64,000 nucleotides of DNA from Vanilla planifolia (GCA_023846275.1 CM043878.1:10547501-10611500); one strand, 5' to 3'; shown: positions 22,601-35,600, counted from the first letter of the stretch. A program made the numbers and translations. Notes: generated by a model not told the origin, from the sequence alone.

Positions 22601-24082
22601 ATCACAAATATTGTGTAAAAATTATACTTTTCTAGTTAGATATGATTTAAAGATAAATCAAATAGAAATTAGTGAGTCTATAATACTTAAGATTAAAAAT
22701 GATGAAGAGTGATCATGTGATACCCTAAAGAGTAGAATTATTAGATAATGAGTAGTTTTGATAGGCTTTTAGGTGGAGAGGGTATAAAGAACCATCCTTC
22801 ACTGATTATAAAGGTAAGATTTAGGACTTTATATGTGATACTATCATTTTAAAATATCAAGGTGCCTATAGAGGACAAAACTCACTTTATTTAAGATTAG
22901 GTAATCTAATGAGAATATATCTTGATATAATGAAATCAGATCATCATACTTTATATAGGTTGGTAGGCCTATAATATCAAGGATTAAAGATAGTTGGAAG
23001 TGATCATCTAGTGATGTTTTAGAAAGTGAAATCATTAAAAAAAAGTATAGCTCCTAATAGGCTTCTAGGTAAAATCATAGAGAGGCTAGGTTGACGCACC
23101 ATACAAAAACTAGTAGGCTTATAATACCAAAGATTGAAGGAAAAATGAGTGATCATTAGATGATGTTTAAAGAAGAGGCATCATTAAACATGAAGTGGGT
23201 TCTAATAAGCTTTTAAGTGGAGTGTACAAGGATAAATAATATCACAACAACTATAAAGAAAAGATTTTAGACTTTAAATATGATATCATAACTTAAAATA
23301 TTGAGATATTTATTTAGAAAAGTTCTATTTAAGTTTGGATGTGATAACCAATAATAAATCAATATAATAAGAGTAAGACATCACAAATATGACATCAATA
23401 TTATACCATCTCTAGTTGATATAGTTTTAAGATGAAATAAGTGATAGGTAATGGGCTAAGGACATTAAAGATTTAAAAATGTGAGACATGATCATCAAGT
23501 AATGTCTGAGGGAAAGGAATTAATAGAAAAATAAAAATCTTTGAAATAAGAAAGATTATTGATAAGCTTTTAAGTGGATGGTTATAGGGATAAGTAGTCC
23601 CATTTCTACCATAAAGGTACGAGTTTTTGCTATATATGTGATAACATAGTCTTAAGACATATAAGTTTCGGGGAAACTCTACTTGGATAGTTTAAAAAAA
23701 CTAAAGAAAAAATACCTTGATCTAATGAGATTAAGTTATCATAAACATGGTATCAAAATTATACCTTCTCTATTATGATATGGTAAAAGAACAAATTTAT
23801 AATAATTAGTGAGCTTGTAATATTTAGGATAAAAAGGATATGAAATAACCATAAGATGATATCCTAAGGAGAGGAATCATTAAACAAAGAGTGAATATTA
23901 GTAAGGTTCTAGGTCGATGGATATAAGGATAAATTATCTCACTTTGATAATGGAGGAAAGATGTTGGGATTTATATGTTACCATGATCTTAAGATATAAA
24001 CACTCCTTTTGAGAACATAACCTGCTTAGGTTAGCATGGGGCAACCCAAGTAAACGATGCTTTAATATAGTGAGACTAGGTT
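19650..24082 (+). repeat. Degenerate ~330-bp tandem repeat array, orientation F (about 14 units)
   Basis: The same unit as at 16.2-18.7 kb in reverse complement. The anchor ATGGTCTTAAGATGT or a variant recurs near 19675, 20010, 20360, 20650, 20985, 21330, 21610, 21940, 22120, 22375, 22500, 22845, 23285, 23645 and 23985. Further landmarks per unit are a 'cacttgggttaggatag' block, 'ccttaacataatgagacca', and a TGGTATCAGA-like string (clearest at 20752-20761) before 'ttataccttctctagtttga'. TGGTATCAGAGC is the usual plant LTR-retrotransposon primer site for initiator Met-tRNA, so the unit may descend from an LTR/PBS junction (inference). Confidence 0.75.
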
Positions 24083-27000
24083 TGTTACACCCCATTTTTC
24101 CTAGGCTGATTTTTGGCATACATTTTTTTTTTTTTTTACATATAGACAGCTCAGATCGTCCCATACCAACCTGAGTAGCCTACGAAAACATAGGATATAA
24201 CACATCATTACACGCCTACTTTCCTTTAACAATGTGGATCCCATCTCCCGGTTACACCGTCAAATCAGGTTCATGACTCCTGAATTAACAGATGGACTCG
24301 CGCAATGTTACTCCTACTAGACCCAACACTCCTAACCCATACGGTAGGAGAACCGATCTAATAGAAGTCTGAACCCCCACGGTTAAGTTCCATAGTCATG
24401 TAATGACCTCACCATCAAACAGAAAGATATATAATATCCTCAGATAAAATATGGCACTCCACACACCATACTTCAAGACAATAAGATAAGACAGTAAATG
24501 GAAACTACATTACAAGAATAAGATCCAAGTCCAACAAGTGCAATATTATCCAACCAGAAACATAAGTCAGAATTACCCTCACATATTACATGACATATGA
24601 GAATAACAATCTCATTAAATACATCCAACAGCAACAATCAACTAACCAGAATATCTCAGACAATCACAAATCAGATATCCTCCACAATCCTGCTGACCAC
24701 GATCCCACCTAATCTGGTAGCGTCAAGTCTGCCGAGCCACTGAAAATATATAATACAGGAATGAGCTACGCCCAGTAGGAAAGACAGCTAGTAAAACTCA
24801 CATACCAGAGAAGGATAATAGCAAAAAAATATAGGAATACAGCATAACAATGTAAGGTGGATAGGCACTCTCAGTCCCAGACTCCGTCCAACCACAGTCA
24901 CCCCTAGTCACACCAGAGTAGCTCTCCTCTGGGCTTCCAGGTAGCGTGCCAGTGGGAACGCCCATCTCGAAACACGCATGGCGCCTAAGCACCCGACACC
25001 GCAGCGTCTCTCGTCAATCAATCTCCTGGAGACTATAGACAGATCCAGTCACAAAATCTCTAGCCAACGTGAGACACCCCTGCCACCCTAAGGCGCGCAG
25101 GCCTACACACTTGGCTAGCCACTGCGAGACACCCTTGCCACCCTCAGGCGCGCAGGCCTACACACATGGACCAGGAGAGATCGACTCAGCCACCGTCCCA
25201 AAGAGTCCTCTACCAACAACTTCCATAGGAGCTCACGCCCCTACAGTCATTGCCAATCTCTAACTCCAAGATCCGGCAACATGTGTCCAGGTACAACAAG
25301 GCGCATACCAGTCCACATGTATACTGTGGAAGCTAAGTCTGAACCGCATAGTTACCTACCACAACTACCCTAAAACATCATATAGGGTCTATAGTAGTCC
25401 GGTCCAGTATGCCAATCCATAAAATATGCCAACACTGAGTAACTGACTCAATCCATGCCATTGCCATCCAAGCAATACAACTGTCAATTACTGACTGTTC
25501 TGGTAGCATCCATGTACCATACCTCTGTCTGACTGTTTCCAGCTGTACTGTCATCACTGATAACATTTTTCCCCACTTCAGGCAATTTTTTTCTTTACCC
25601 ACGGATCTCCAGAATTTTCGAAATTTCTCATTTCCAAATTTTCTGATTTTTCTTGAATTTCCTAAAATATAATAATCCCTAAAACTCAATTATCGAATTT
25701 TTCCTAAATTCGAAATATCAATTTTGCAATTTTATCCATTTTCCGAAATTCGGAATAATTACCGAATTTAAATTTCCGTTTATTCCATTATACCGCGCCG
25801 CACTTCCGTGAACCCGGTTCTCGCCGCCGGTTCGGCCTTCGCGCTGAGCCGAGAACCCCTTCTCACTGAACCGCGCCGAATCCCCTGAACCGGATCTCGC
25901 CACCGGTTCGGGCCTTCGCGCTGAACCAAACCCCCGCCGGTCGAAGTTATTAATCCGAATTCGGCCGACGCTTAATATATAATCTTAATAATTAATATAA
26001 TCATTCTCTTAATAAATCAACTAATCCCTAATTAACCCTTAATTCGTCTCCTTCCTTCGCCCGTCGTCCGCGAAACCCTAGCCGCCGCAATCGCCGACCA
26101 ATACTCGATTTCCGGCAACTGCGAACAAGGAGAACATGTTCGTACTATCCTAACATTCCAATGATGTCACTAATTCCTAAGATTCAATCAAAATATCCGT
26201 CGAAGGAGTTTCATCCGATCCCTAATTGACAATTTATGAAATTAATGATTCCAGCATTTGAAAACCACCTTAACATGATTAAGCACATAATCAACTCAAC
26301 ATATGCTTGGTAAAATTTCTGAATTCGACGGTATAATTTTTTTTTTCGAAAACCCTAAACATGCTAAAATCAATAATTGCATTAATCAATTCCAAAAACC
26401 CACATTTCGCATGCTCAGGTAGTAATTTGCAAAATAACCCATATTTTTAACTTGCTAATTAACTGATTTAAATCTGAATTTCCTACCTCAAAGTCGCCGG
26501 CGACGGTGAGCCTCGTCCGCAGCTCGCCGCAGCTCCTCACCGAACGAATCCGGTATCAATCGACTCTCCTCGGTCCCGTGAATCTCCAGGCACAAAAAGC
26601 CCCTTGCCAGGCCGCCGGAATCACGCGCCGTACGCCGGAAAATTCCTCTCTATCGGTCGGTCGAACGAAACCCTAATCGTTCGCGAGGGTTTTATATTCC
26701 TGGCCGACACGGTGAAAACCCGTTACGCACCGTTGACACGCTTTCGACACGGTAAGCACCCCATACGCGCTGTCGACACGCTATCGACACGGTAAGCACC
26801 CGATCAGCCGGTTCAATCCCAACCGTCGATCACGACCGTCCGATCCGCTTATCAGAACGCACGCGCAAACTCACTCGGCGAACCGCCTCCGCCTCCGCTG
26901 AACCGTTCCGGTCCGGTTCACGCGCGGTAAAAACAAATTTCCGGTTTAATTTAAATGGATTTTCGAATTTCTAAAAGTCCAATAAATCTAATTAAACAGG

Positions 27001-27168
27001 GAAAATTTCTTAAAATTCACCTCGGTGCTCCGAAAAATCCCTAGAAATTTCAGAAATTCCAATAGCCTCCAATTGAGCTCCTGGCTCATCCTACTGTCGA
27101 TCTGAAATCATCCAAGCCAAAAATTAATTTATTAAAGATTAACATAAAAATTTTTATTGGGTATAACA
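24083..27168 (-). mobile_element. Solo LTR (3086 bp), probably Ty3-gypsy, with 5-bp target duplication
   Basis: The block starts TGTTACACCC and ends GGGTATAACA, imperfect inverted ends of the TG...CA type. It is bounded on both sides by AGGTT (24078-24082 and 27169-27173), a perfect 5-bp target-site duplication. It interrupts the F-orientation repeat array, which resumes directly after it. Composition differs sharply, with GC-rich parts near 25790-26180 and 26480-26940. No second LTR, primer site, polypurine tract or coding domain lies inside, so it is one LTR left by recombination. The minus orientation is tentative, based on a 'gggcgtagctcattcc' segment typical of the 3' part of plant gypsy LTRs. 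The superfamily is inferred from size and termini. Confidence 0.8.
25071..25181 (+). repeat. 55-bp tandem duplication inside the solo LTR
   Basis: The segment beginning GAGACACCCCTGCCACCCT at 25071 recurs with few changes at 25126, both copies containing AGGCGCGCAGGCCTACACAC. A second small duplication (CGACACGGTAAGCACCC) lies near 26742 and 26783. Confidence 0.7.
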
Positions 27169-27770
27169 AGGTTATTACAGCCTAACGAAGTTAATAGGTC
27201 TATAACACTTAGGATTAAATATTGCAGGAGGTAATCATTGGATGTTATTTTAAGGAGAAAAATCATTAGACAAAGAGTGATTTCTAGTAAACTTCTAAGT
27301 GAACATGTATAGAGATAAATAGTCTTATATTGGTTACAAAAAAATTTAGGTATTATGTATGACACCATGGTCTTAACATGCTAAGTAGTTTTTAAGAGAA
27401 AAACTTATTTGGGTTAGGATAGGGCTACCTAAATGGGAAATATCTTAACATAATAAGATTTTGGTCTAGCATGGTTCAAGGACAAGCTAAGAAAAAGGTG
27501 TTAAGCTTGTAACACTTGAGATTTAAGAAGATATGGAGTGATCACCAATAATGTCCTAAAAAAATGAAGCATTGAACAAAGAGTAGCTCCTAGTAAGCTT
27601 TCAAGTAGAGGAGTATAAGGATGAATAGTCTTACATTAGATATGATGAAATTTTTTTTGGCTTTAGATGTGATATTATGATCTTAAGATGTTGAGATATC
27701 TTTTAGAAAAAAAATCTACTTGGGTCAACATGGTGTTACCCAAGGGGACAATATTCTTCATTATAATAAC
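27169..27770 (+). repeat. F-orientation repeat array resumed after the solo LTR
   Basis: The unit broken at 24082 continues here after the duplicated AGGTT. Anchors appear near 27365 and 27675, and the 'cttgggtcaacatggtg' block near 27720. This confirms that the LTR inserted after the array had formed. Confidence 0.75.
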
Positions 27771-27849
27771 TCTCATTTGAGTCACTTTAACTTATCTTCA
27801 TTTCTTACATTGGATTCTTAATTTGAGTCATCATCAAGATTAGGTACTC

Positions 27850-28550
27850 TAACATAATGTGGTTAGTTTTTTTATTTTAGTAATAGATTAGTTTGTCTTT
27901 GTCCTTCTCAACTTTGTCTTTATTCATGAAATATATGATATCATGATCTCATTATAAGAGTTATCATCTCATTGGTTCATCTCAACCTAAGTGAGTCTTT
28001 CTCTCAAAATGTATTTGACATCATAAAATCATGTATCTTATATAAACATTAAAATTGATATCTCAATAGCTAATGTAAGACTATTCATCTTTATAATCTT
28101 TCACTTAGAAGTTTATTATGAGTTACTCTTTTCTAGTAATTTCTCTCTTAGGACTCATGTAATGATCATTATCTACCCCTCTTCGATCTTAGGTGTTACA
28201 AGCTCACTAGTTTCCTTTTAGCTCATTCTTGAATCAAATTAGATTAGCAAAAAAAATTTTATACCAAATATGACATCAAAGTCTTATTATATCAAGATAT
28301 TATCTAGTTGGTTATCCTTATCCTAACTCAATGAGGTTTTGTGTTCGAAAGGTGCGTCAAGATCTTAAGATGATAGTATCTTATATAAACACTATAATCA
28401 ATCCCTCAATAGTCAATTTGAGACTATTCATCCCTATACTACTCCACTTAGAATCTTGTCATGAGTCTCTTGTTATCCAATAATTTTTTTCATGAAGCAT
28501 CACCTGGTGATCTATCTCCTTCTTTGGTTCTAGGTGTTAAAAATAACTTT
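27850..28550 (-). repeat. R-orientation repeat units again (about 2)
   Basis: The orientation flips once more. TGATATCATGATCTCATTAT near 27928, ATCATGTATCTTATATAAAC near 28026 and ATCTTAAGATGATAGTATCT near 28362 match the R form, with 'gagactattcatccctata' and 'gatcttaggtgttac' blocks in place. Confidence 0.65.
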
Positions 28551-30984
28551 TCCTTAAGCTTATTTCATCTTCTTTACTTTTCTTATGTAGGAGTTTTGTG
28601 AATATTCTTCTCACCAAATCCATGTCTTCACTCATGCCTTACTTTTTCATTTTAGATAAGTAAGATGCCTTCAAAGCTTTTGCTTACTTTCTTTTATGTT
28701 TAAGTTCTTTTCTTTTGATTAGCTCTCTTAGTCAATTCAATTTAATAGATGATTGAGAGGTTCTTTGTTGCCTTGATGCTATAACAAGGGGATTATATTC
28801 CTCTAGGAGTACTTAATAGATCTTCATAAATATGTTGTCACTAGAAAGCTCTCTTATAAGCTTAGATATGTAAAACAACTAAACATTGTCTTTAATAGAA
28901 TCAATTAATAGGTAATAAAATAATACATAAACTTGCACAAAAATAATAACCTTAGCCTCAAAATTACATCTATAGTTAACCTTGAGATTCTTCTAAATAT
29001 CACATGCAATTTTTAAGGTGCAGACTATTGTAAATAAAGGCTTAAAAGACATAATTCAATGTGTTAAAAGCTTTCAAATCACTAATATACAATATTTTTT
29101 TTACTAACATTTTTTTTAAAAAGAATGTGTTCAAACTCATTCTCATATTTTCTCTCTCAAATGAATTATCATCTAATTCTCATATTTTTGTATCAACTCT
29201 TTGAATGAAAATTTTCATCATCTCTTCTAATAGAGATAACAATTTTCATAAAAAAAAGGTTATAATTTTTTAGCACCTAGAGGGGAGGGGAAAGGTGTTA
29301 ATTGGTAAGTGAGAAATTAGTAAGAAAAAGGATATGCATTCATAAGATTCTTCTATGAATAAACCAATTGCTTAAATTCATTCTTAATATTTACAATGGA
29401 GTTTTAGTATATTGTTGTTCTTGCAAAACTATTATTAAACAAGAATTCAAATATGAGACAAATCTATCCACAAAACATCTTTTATCATGTTTATGACTAA
29501 ACTTGAAAAATTATTGCTTTAATTAATAATTCATATTGTAACAAAAAATTTGATAAATAAACTAAATGATTTACAAATCAAGAATCGATATAACATTGCA
29601 TGATAAATTGCCCATAAAGAAACGATGATAATTAGTAACCATTTGGATCATCACAACTTTTGAGAAAGAAGAAACCATCAAAATTGCCAATGTTTTCTTA
29701 TATTTTGGATATAGAATGATAGAAAATCAATTTAAATTTTAGTTCAAATAAATTGGATATTTATTGAGAGAAAATCCTTTTTATTGAGCTTTCTAATTAT
29801 CAAATATATTTTTAATTTTTCTATCAAACAATTATCAAAAGAACCATTTAATTTGAATTCTTATAACTAAAAATAAAAAGTAATTGATCTATCAAAAAAT
29901 ATTAATTTAAAATTTAAAAATTATTTTAATCCTTTATAATATTCTTGTAAATAGAGAAAAATGCCAAATCCAAAAACAATAAAATATTACCCAAGTCAAA
30001 CAGTATGATCAAATAAATTACAAATTTTTTTTTCTTATTTCAAATCAATTTTAAAAGAACATTTCAAACGCATAACATTTTAAAACTACAACACTTTGAA
30101 CATATGCATTTTCATATGATGTAATCTAATAACAAAACAAATTCAAAGCACTTAGTATATATAAAATATTAATAAATACTTGAAAATAAATTCAAATAAT
30201 ATACACTAAAAATGATATAATTTCCAAAGCTTTAAAAGCTTAATTCTGAATATTTTTCTTGATCAGTACTTAATTAAATTAATTTCTAACACAACTTAGA
30301 TAATCCTTCAATCTTTTATGAAATTCCATTAGCTTATGTGTCTTTATCCAATCCTTTTGTTATCAGATTAAGGGAGGCTTTATGAGAATGATTTTGGGGA
30401 AAAAAAATATTAATTTTTTTTTAAATAAAAACTAATTTTGGTAAAATCATTTGGCAAAAAATAAAATTTAACATTAAAAAAAAAGTTTGAGCAAAGGAAA
30501 TCAACCAGGGACTCTGTCACAAACATTCCAAGATAAACTTAGTTGCTCAATATAATCAATTTATAAATAACTTTGAAGTTTAAAAAAAAATTAAAAAATA
30601 TATTTTTTTTTTGTAAGAAAGATATTATGTGAATGAGCATAAAGTTTTTAAGAAAAAAGATATTTAATAAAAATACAATTTTAAAAAAGTAAGATTTAAA
30701 AAATGATTGACAACCAATAGACAAAACAAAACCTAAAATTACACCTCTATAACACTTATTCATCAACAACCCTAATTATAACCAAACAAACCAAGATAGT
30801 TGTCTGCATCACTGAGCAAAATCTATAACTCAGTTGACACTACATGAAGTATACATAAGAGCAAAAAAGTGATTCCATTATGTGTGATAAGTAGATTTAT
30901 CGACAAAGATTTTGAAATCTGTTGTTGAGTTCCTGAATTTGATTTCTAAAGCACAATTGAGAAGCATCCAAAAATCATTCTAGA
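28551..30984. other. Very AT-rich intergenic region, no gene seen
   Basis: Long A/T runs and only short frames on both strands. A 'tagcacctagaggggagggg' string near 29270 resembles a common end-proximal motif of plant transposons, but no second end could be paired. Nothing else is recognisable. Confidence 0.45.
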
Positions 30985-31139
30985 TTAGCTTCCAACAGTC
31001 ACAGCAAGGTCATGTTCCTGAGATTGCACCAAAAAAAAAACAATAGTCCAAGGTTTGCTAATAAGAAGATAGGCAAAACAACATAGCAAAGTGTATAAGA
31101 AAGTTAAACCTAAAGCTATTAATCCATAGTAGCAAAAAG

Positions 31140-32074
31140 CTTGGCACAAGGTTGTCTACAAACTAATTGAACCCTCTGCCTTCAATCATATTGATATCCA
31201 GTAGCAAAGTGCTTGTTACTACTGGAAGACAATGGCCAACATATTGACAAGAGCAATAGTGATCTGGTTTGGATGATAGACTCTCAATTCACATTCAAAT
31301 TCGTCTACCATTCTCTCTTTTGGCAACAAATGGACGATTCAATATGGAACTTCAAGTGGTTCAATAAGTATAAAATAAGGTACGATATCTTCCTTGTGAT
31401 GGACAAATGACAGTGTCTCAAGACTTTTGAATAAATGGCAAGCATTGGCTTGGGAAACCATTAGCTTTGCACCCTCTATAGCTAGTTCGATAATATGTGC
31501 AAGTACCTTCTCTCTTTGAGTGCCTCATGACAAGGGAGATCCTTATGAAGTTTTCTTGTGTGTTTCCATGATGCATTATGATACTATACTTGTTTTAGTA
31601 ATTAAATGAATGAACTATATAATGTTACTTACAAAAATAAAATCACATGAGAAGCACCAACTACCACATTTGGAGAAAGTGGAATAGAAGGTTATTTAAT
31701 GAACAAAGCATGCCATCATCGGGTTTCAAATTGTTATGTAACCTTTCTTAGGTAGACATTAACATTACACTATTGTTCGTCGTACACAAAATATCAATAT
31801 TATCTACCCTCCATTATCACAAATTGGATTCTTTTGGGGCCTTGTTTATGCACTTTTATAGAAGAGATGAGTTTGGTAACATATTTTTAGGTGGCTCTCT
31901 TCATCCCCTTATGAATTGGATTATACAATTTGTTTCTTTAGAATAACTCGAATTTTTTGTTGACCCGACAGACCAAAATTTCTTAATTGGTCTCTCACCC
32001 CAAAGTAACTATATTTGTATCAATACATTGTGCATCTCCCTCATCTTCTTTCATTAAAAAAAAAAAAAAAAAAA
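31140..32074 (+). mobile_element. Decayed LINE 3' fragment ending in A19
   Basis: The plus strand reads FTFKFVYHSLFWQQMDDSIW then NFKWFNKYK (about 31290-31385). This is the segment that precedes the zf-RVT zinc region in plant LINE ORF2 ('F.VKSAY..L.......W...W....P'). Frames break up after that, and a 19-A tail lies at 32056-32074. It is a 5'-truncated, long-inactive insertion lying downstream of the minus-strand SWIB/Plus-3 exons. The 5' boundary is approximate. Confidence 0.6.
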
Positions 32075-32542
32075 CTATTTGCCAATGTTGATCCTATTGT
32101 AAAGGGAAAAGGTAAATCCTCTCTGCATTTTTTTTATTGGGTCCTATCATCCATCATTAAGGAATTGTTTTGATAATATTTAGCCATTGATTGTTTATCC
32201 CCAAGATGCAAGCATGCCTAATTTATGAATATGCAAACTTACACAGGTTCTTTTAAATTTAAAGGGCATGTATCATCTCACACCTCTAACTTCAAGATGG
32301 CACTAAAGTTCAACTTTCAGTTCAGCATATAAAGGAGGACGAGGAGGAAAATATCCCTACGATCACTTGGAGTTGTCAAAAGCTGCTCTTTGGAGTTGCA
32401 CAATTAACAACTTTAAGTATGTTAAACATGAAGAGAATGATGCAAACGCAAGGAATATAGCATTTTGACAGTTCAACAAATATCACAATTTCAGCAAACC
32501 TAATAATCAACACAAGATGAATGAGGCAAATTGTAGGCAAAC

Positions 32543-32694
32543 CTTCTTTAACCTCTTCAGCATCACATAGTGGTGTGCAGACAGGTTCCCCAGCCTCGGA
32601 TGTATCTGCTATGATTTTTGGTAACTCATTGATAAGGCGTGTAACTTCCTCTGGTTTGCTTAGCAATTTTTTTCTATCAATGTACTCAAATAGA
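32543..32694 (-). CDS. SWIB/Plus-3 gene, exon F (last clear exon)
   Basis: Starts after the AC of the U12-type intron and reads DLFEYIDRKKLLSKPEEV then TRLINELPKIIADTSEAGEP and VCTPLCDAEEVKE. The donor is either AAG|GTTTGC (exon end 32543) or GAG|GTTAAA (exon end 32553). In the first case the phase is 1, in the second 0. The next exon is not certain. Confidence 0.8.
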
Positions 32695-35600
32695 GTGAAA
32701 GCATAGGAGGTTAAGAGGGAACAAAGGAAAGAAAATTAAAAAGAAAGGACATGAGCATACCATTAGAAAAACTAAAACAATCCAATCCTTTAAATAAATA
32801 ATCCTTATGGAAAAAGGTCTGATCAAAAGGATATTCCTTGCGCCATCCTTTATCATTTGCTCGTTCAATCAGCTTATCAAGCTTTGAAAGTTCTTTCTTG
32901 ACTGACTGAGAAATGTGTGATTTTAATCAAATATGAAGTTAACAAACCAACTAAACAAACAAAAGTTGGTTGGTTAGTGAACATGATTGAAGGTTGGAAA
33001 TAACTGAAGAAATTAATCAGTTTCCTACATATTAATGGACAAAAGAAATCTCCTTCAAATAAAAAATTTCAAGCCAAACAAATTAGAAAACGGTGCTGGG
33101 GTAAAAAGCTAAAACTGATGGAGGCTAGAGTTTGAGGAGCAAATTGGTACTATAGCCTTATATGTTACAAATTTTTCTCATTAATGTACATTTTTAGATA
33201 AAATATAACAAATTTGGTGACGTTTTTGGGTTGATATAAAGAGCAAAGTTAGAACTTGGACATTTCACTAACCTGAACTTCTTTTGCAAATTAAGAAATT
33301 TCATTTTGAGCATCAACATAGACTTGGTCAATGTTTTCACACCAAAACATTGGGTAATGACTTTCTCGTGTTTGAATCAGGTGGCAAAGGCCAAAAATCA
33401 TAGAATGATATGTAATCTATACATGTTATGAATTCATATAAATCGATGGAATTCTTACTACATTGAACATGAAAATCATTAGTAATGAAATTTGTTTTTG
33501 TTATCTATCAGAACTAGATTAAGACACCAAAATGGTAAATCCAAATCCATATGAATTTGAAACACAATATGAGGTCACATTTTCCAGCACAGATTATAGT
33601 TGCTAGAGATAAAGATCAGAAACATAACAAGACAAAATAACATCTAATATCAATTGAAAGGTGAAAGCTGTTAGGACGTACACAATTTAGGCCACAGGAA
33701 GGATAGAAGTCCATCGCGATCAGTTTATTCTATGCAACCCAAACAACGAAAGAATCTTAAAAAATTTGACATCTCAAAGGCTACAATTCGTGCAATTCGC
33801 AATGAGTGGAAGTCACAGTATAGGTGGATGCTCTTGCCAAAGGTTTCAGTCCCCTGGTTTGCCAGTATCAACAAGGCCACTGCTTGGGAGAACTGGAGAA
33901 ACCAAGGCTGGTTGTGTCATCTAAAAAGGAAATATTGAAGGGCCTGAGATAGAAATCTGCTCTGGTATGATCTTGGCCGGAGGTTAACTTCCTCATTAAA
34001 GCTATTCTTTGTTCTGGTTTTTTGTTTCTGCTCCACTTGCCCATTCCCCTATGCTGGAGGGGCTCGTGTTACCAACACCTAGGGGAGCTCCCTCCATATC
34101 TTGAAGTAGGGAAACCATCATTGACTTCTTCATCAAGCTCAACTGTAAATGGTAAAGCAGCACCTGCTCTAGAACTGATTTTCTCTTCAATTGAGGACTC
34201 TAGAACAATTCTTTCATATCTTAATTTTGGCAATGTTGCTAAACGAATTAAGCCTGCTGCTTATCCTTTGTTGGCCCCTTAGTCTGCAATACTGAATCAT
34301 CCTCTAAATCAAAACGAATTATCCTTTGACATCTTCTATGCCTTCAATACTCAATCAACATGAAAAATCATTCTTCCTCTTCAAAAAAAAAACATGAAAA
34401 ATCATTCTGACTTGAGTCAAGATGCACAACTCTTCGCAGCAAATCTCTGACACAAATCAGAATATCTCCTCTATTCATTCAAGCAATGTACACATTCCTT
34501 TGATCTCTGCTCCCCAGTCTTCAAACATAACTGCTTGTAAGGAATTTTTTTCCATGTTTGGAACCATTTCTCAGAATGTGGATTTCGGTCTTGATGTTTT
34601 CAGCCGAAATAGGCTAAAGAAAAATAGTGAAAAGAATGGGGTTATTATTTAATTTGCACAACCCTGGAAAAAAGCATTATGCGAGTATTTAATTCTAGTA
34701 ACCCACATTTGAAAAACCAAAGGAATTCCAAAGATCATTAACTAGTAAGGATTTATTCTTATTCAATTTCTCATCAAAGTGAGGGCCCTAAAGTACTAGC
34801 AAACTGAATGTTTGACCAATGGAGTAGAAGCTATAACTTCGAAGAGATGGACCTTGTGCTTTATTTTGGAGAAAAAAAAATTCTCAATATACCCATTGGG
34901 ATTGGGTTCCCTGAGCTTTATCTATAGTTGAAAAATAACCATCACATCTCCAAATTGGCAAGTTTCATTGAAACCCCTATTATTATGGATCAGCTCATGG
35001 AAAGCAATCAAGAGCTGCCTTTGAATATTGAAATTGATATCAACTCCATATTCCCAAAATCCATTAAATCAACGAATGGAATATATATCATTCAGTTGAC
35101 ACTTATCATTGAAAGCAGCGGCTTGTAATTCATGCAATACTTTTAAGCGCTCTTCAAAAACAAGGCCTATGCTAATCAAGAAAAAGGAGTCTTCTTCCCT
35201 AATTAATAGAACAAATCATCCTCCTTCTGAAGCAAATCAGCTCATAGCAGCCATAGAGAAATCACCCATCTTTTAGGGCGAATTAAATGCTGAAATACCT
35301 CAACCGACTGCAGAATCATCAACCTGTTCTCTCCCTAAAGTCCAAAAAAATGATGAAAAGCAATGCTTTGAATTTAAGCTACGAACAGAAAGTAGATGTA
35401 CCAGTTGTTGGATGCATTCTTTGCCTTCTTTTGCGGAAAGGAGCTACTAAAGTTGCTGTTATGAAAATGTCTTGGAAATAACAGGTTTTGATACTTGCAA
35501 TGTTGAATGTTTGTATTAAGGTATCTATGGAAGATGATAGAAGAATAGTAGAAGGGGCCAAGTTCAAAAGAAGAAAAGCCACAGGGATTTCTATTTAGTT

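Noticed and set aside
24083..27168. Complete LTR retrotransposon
   Set aside because: No second LTR, primer site, polypurine tract or gag/pol motif lies between the ends.
16180..28550. CRISPR-like array
   Set aside because: Units are about 330 bp, diverged and in plant DNA; repeat/spacer structure is absent.
32760..32834. Exon E extended through YPFDQTFFHKDYLFKG to a GT donor at AATG|GTATGC
   Set aside because: It breaks the conserved GWRK-DLFEY junction and leaves no in-frame AG acceptor before FEYIDR; the AT-AC solution fits all signals.
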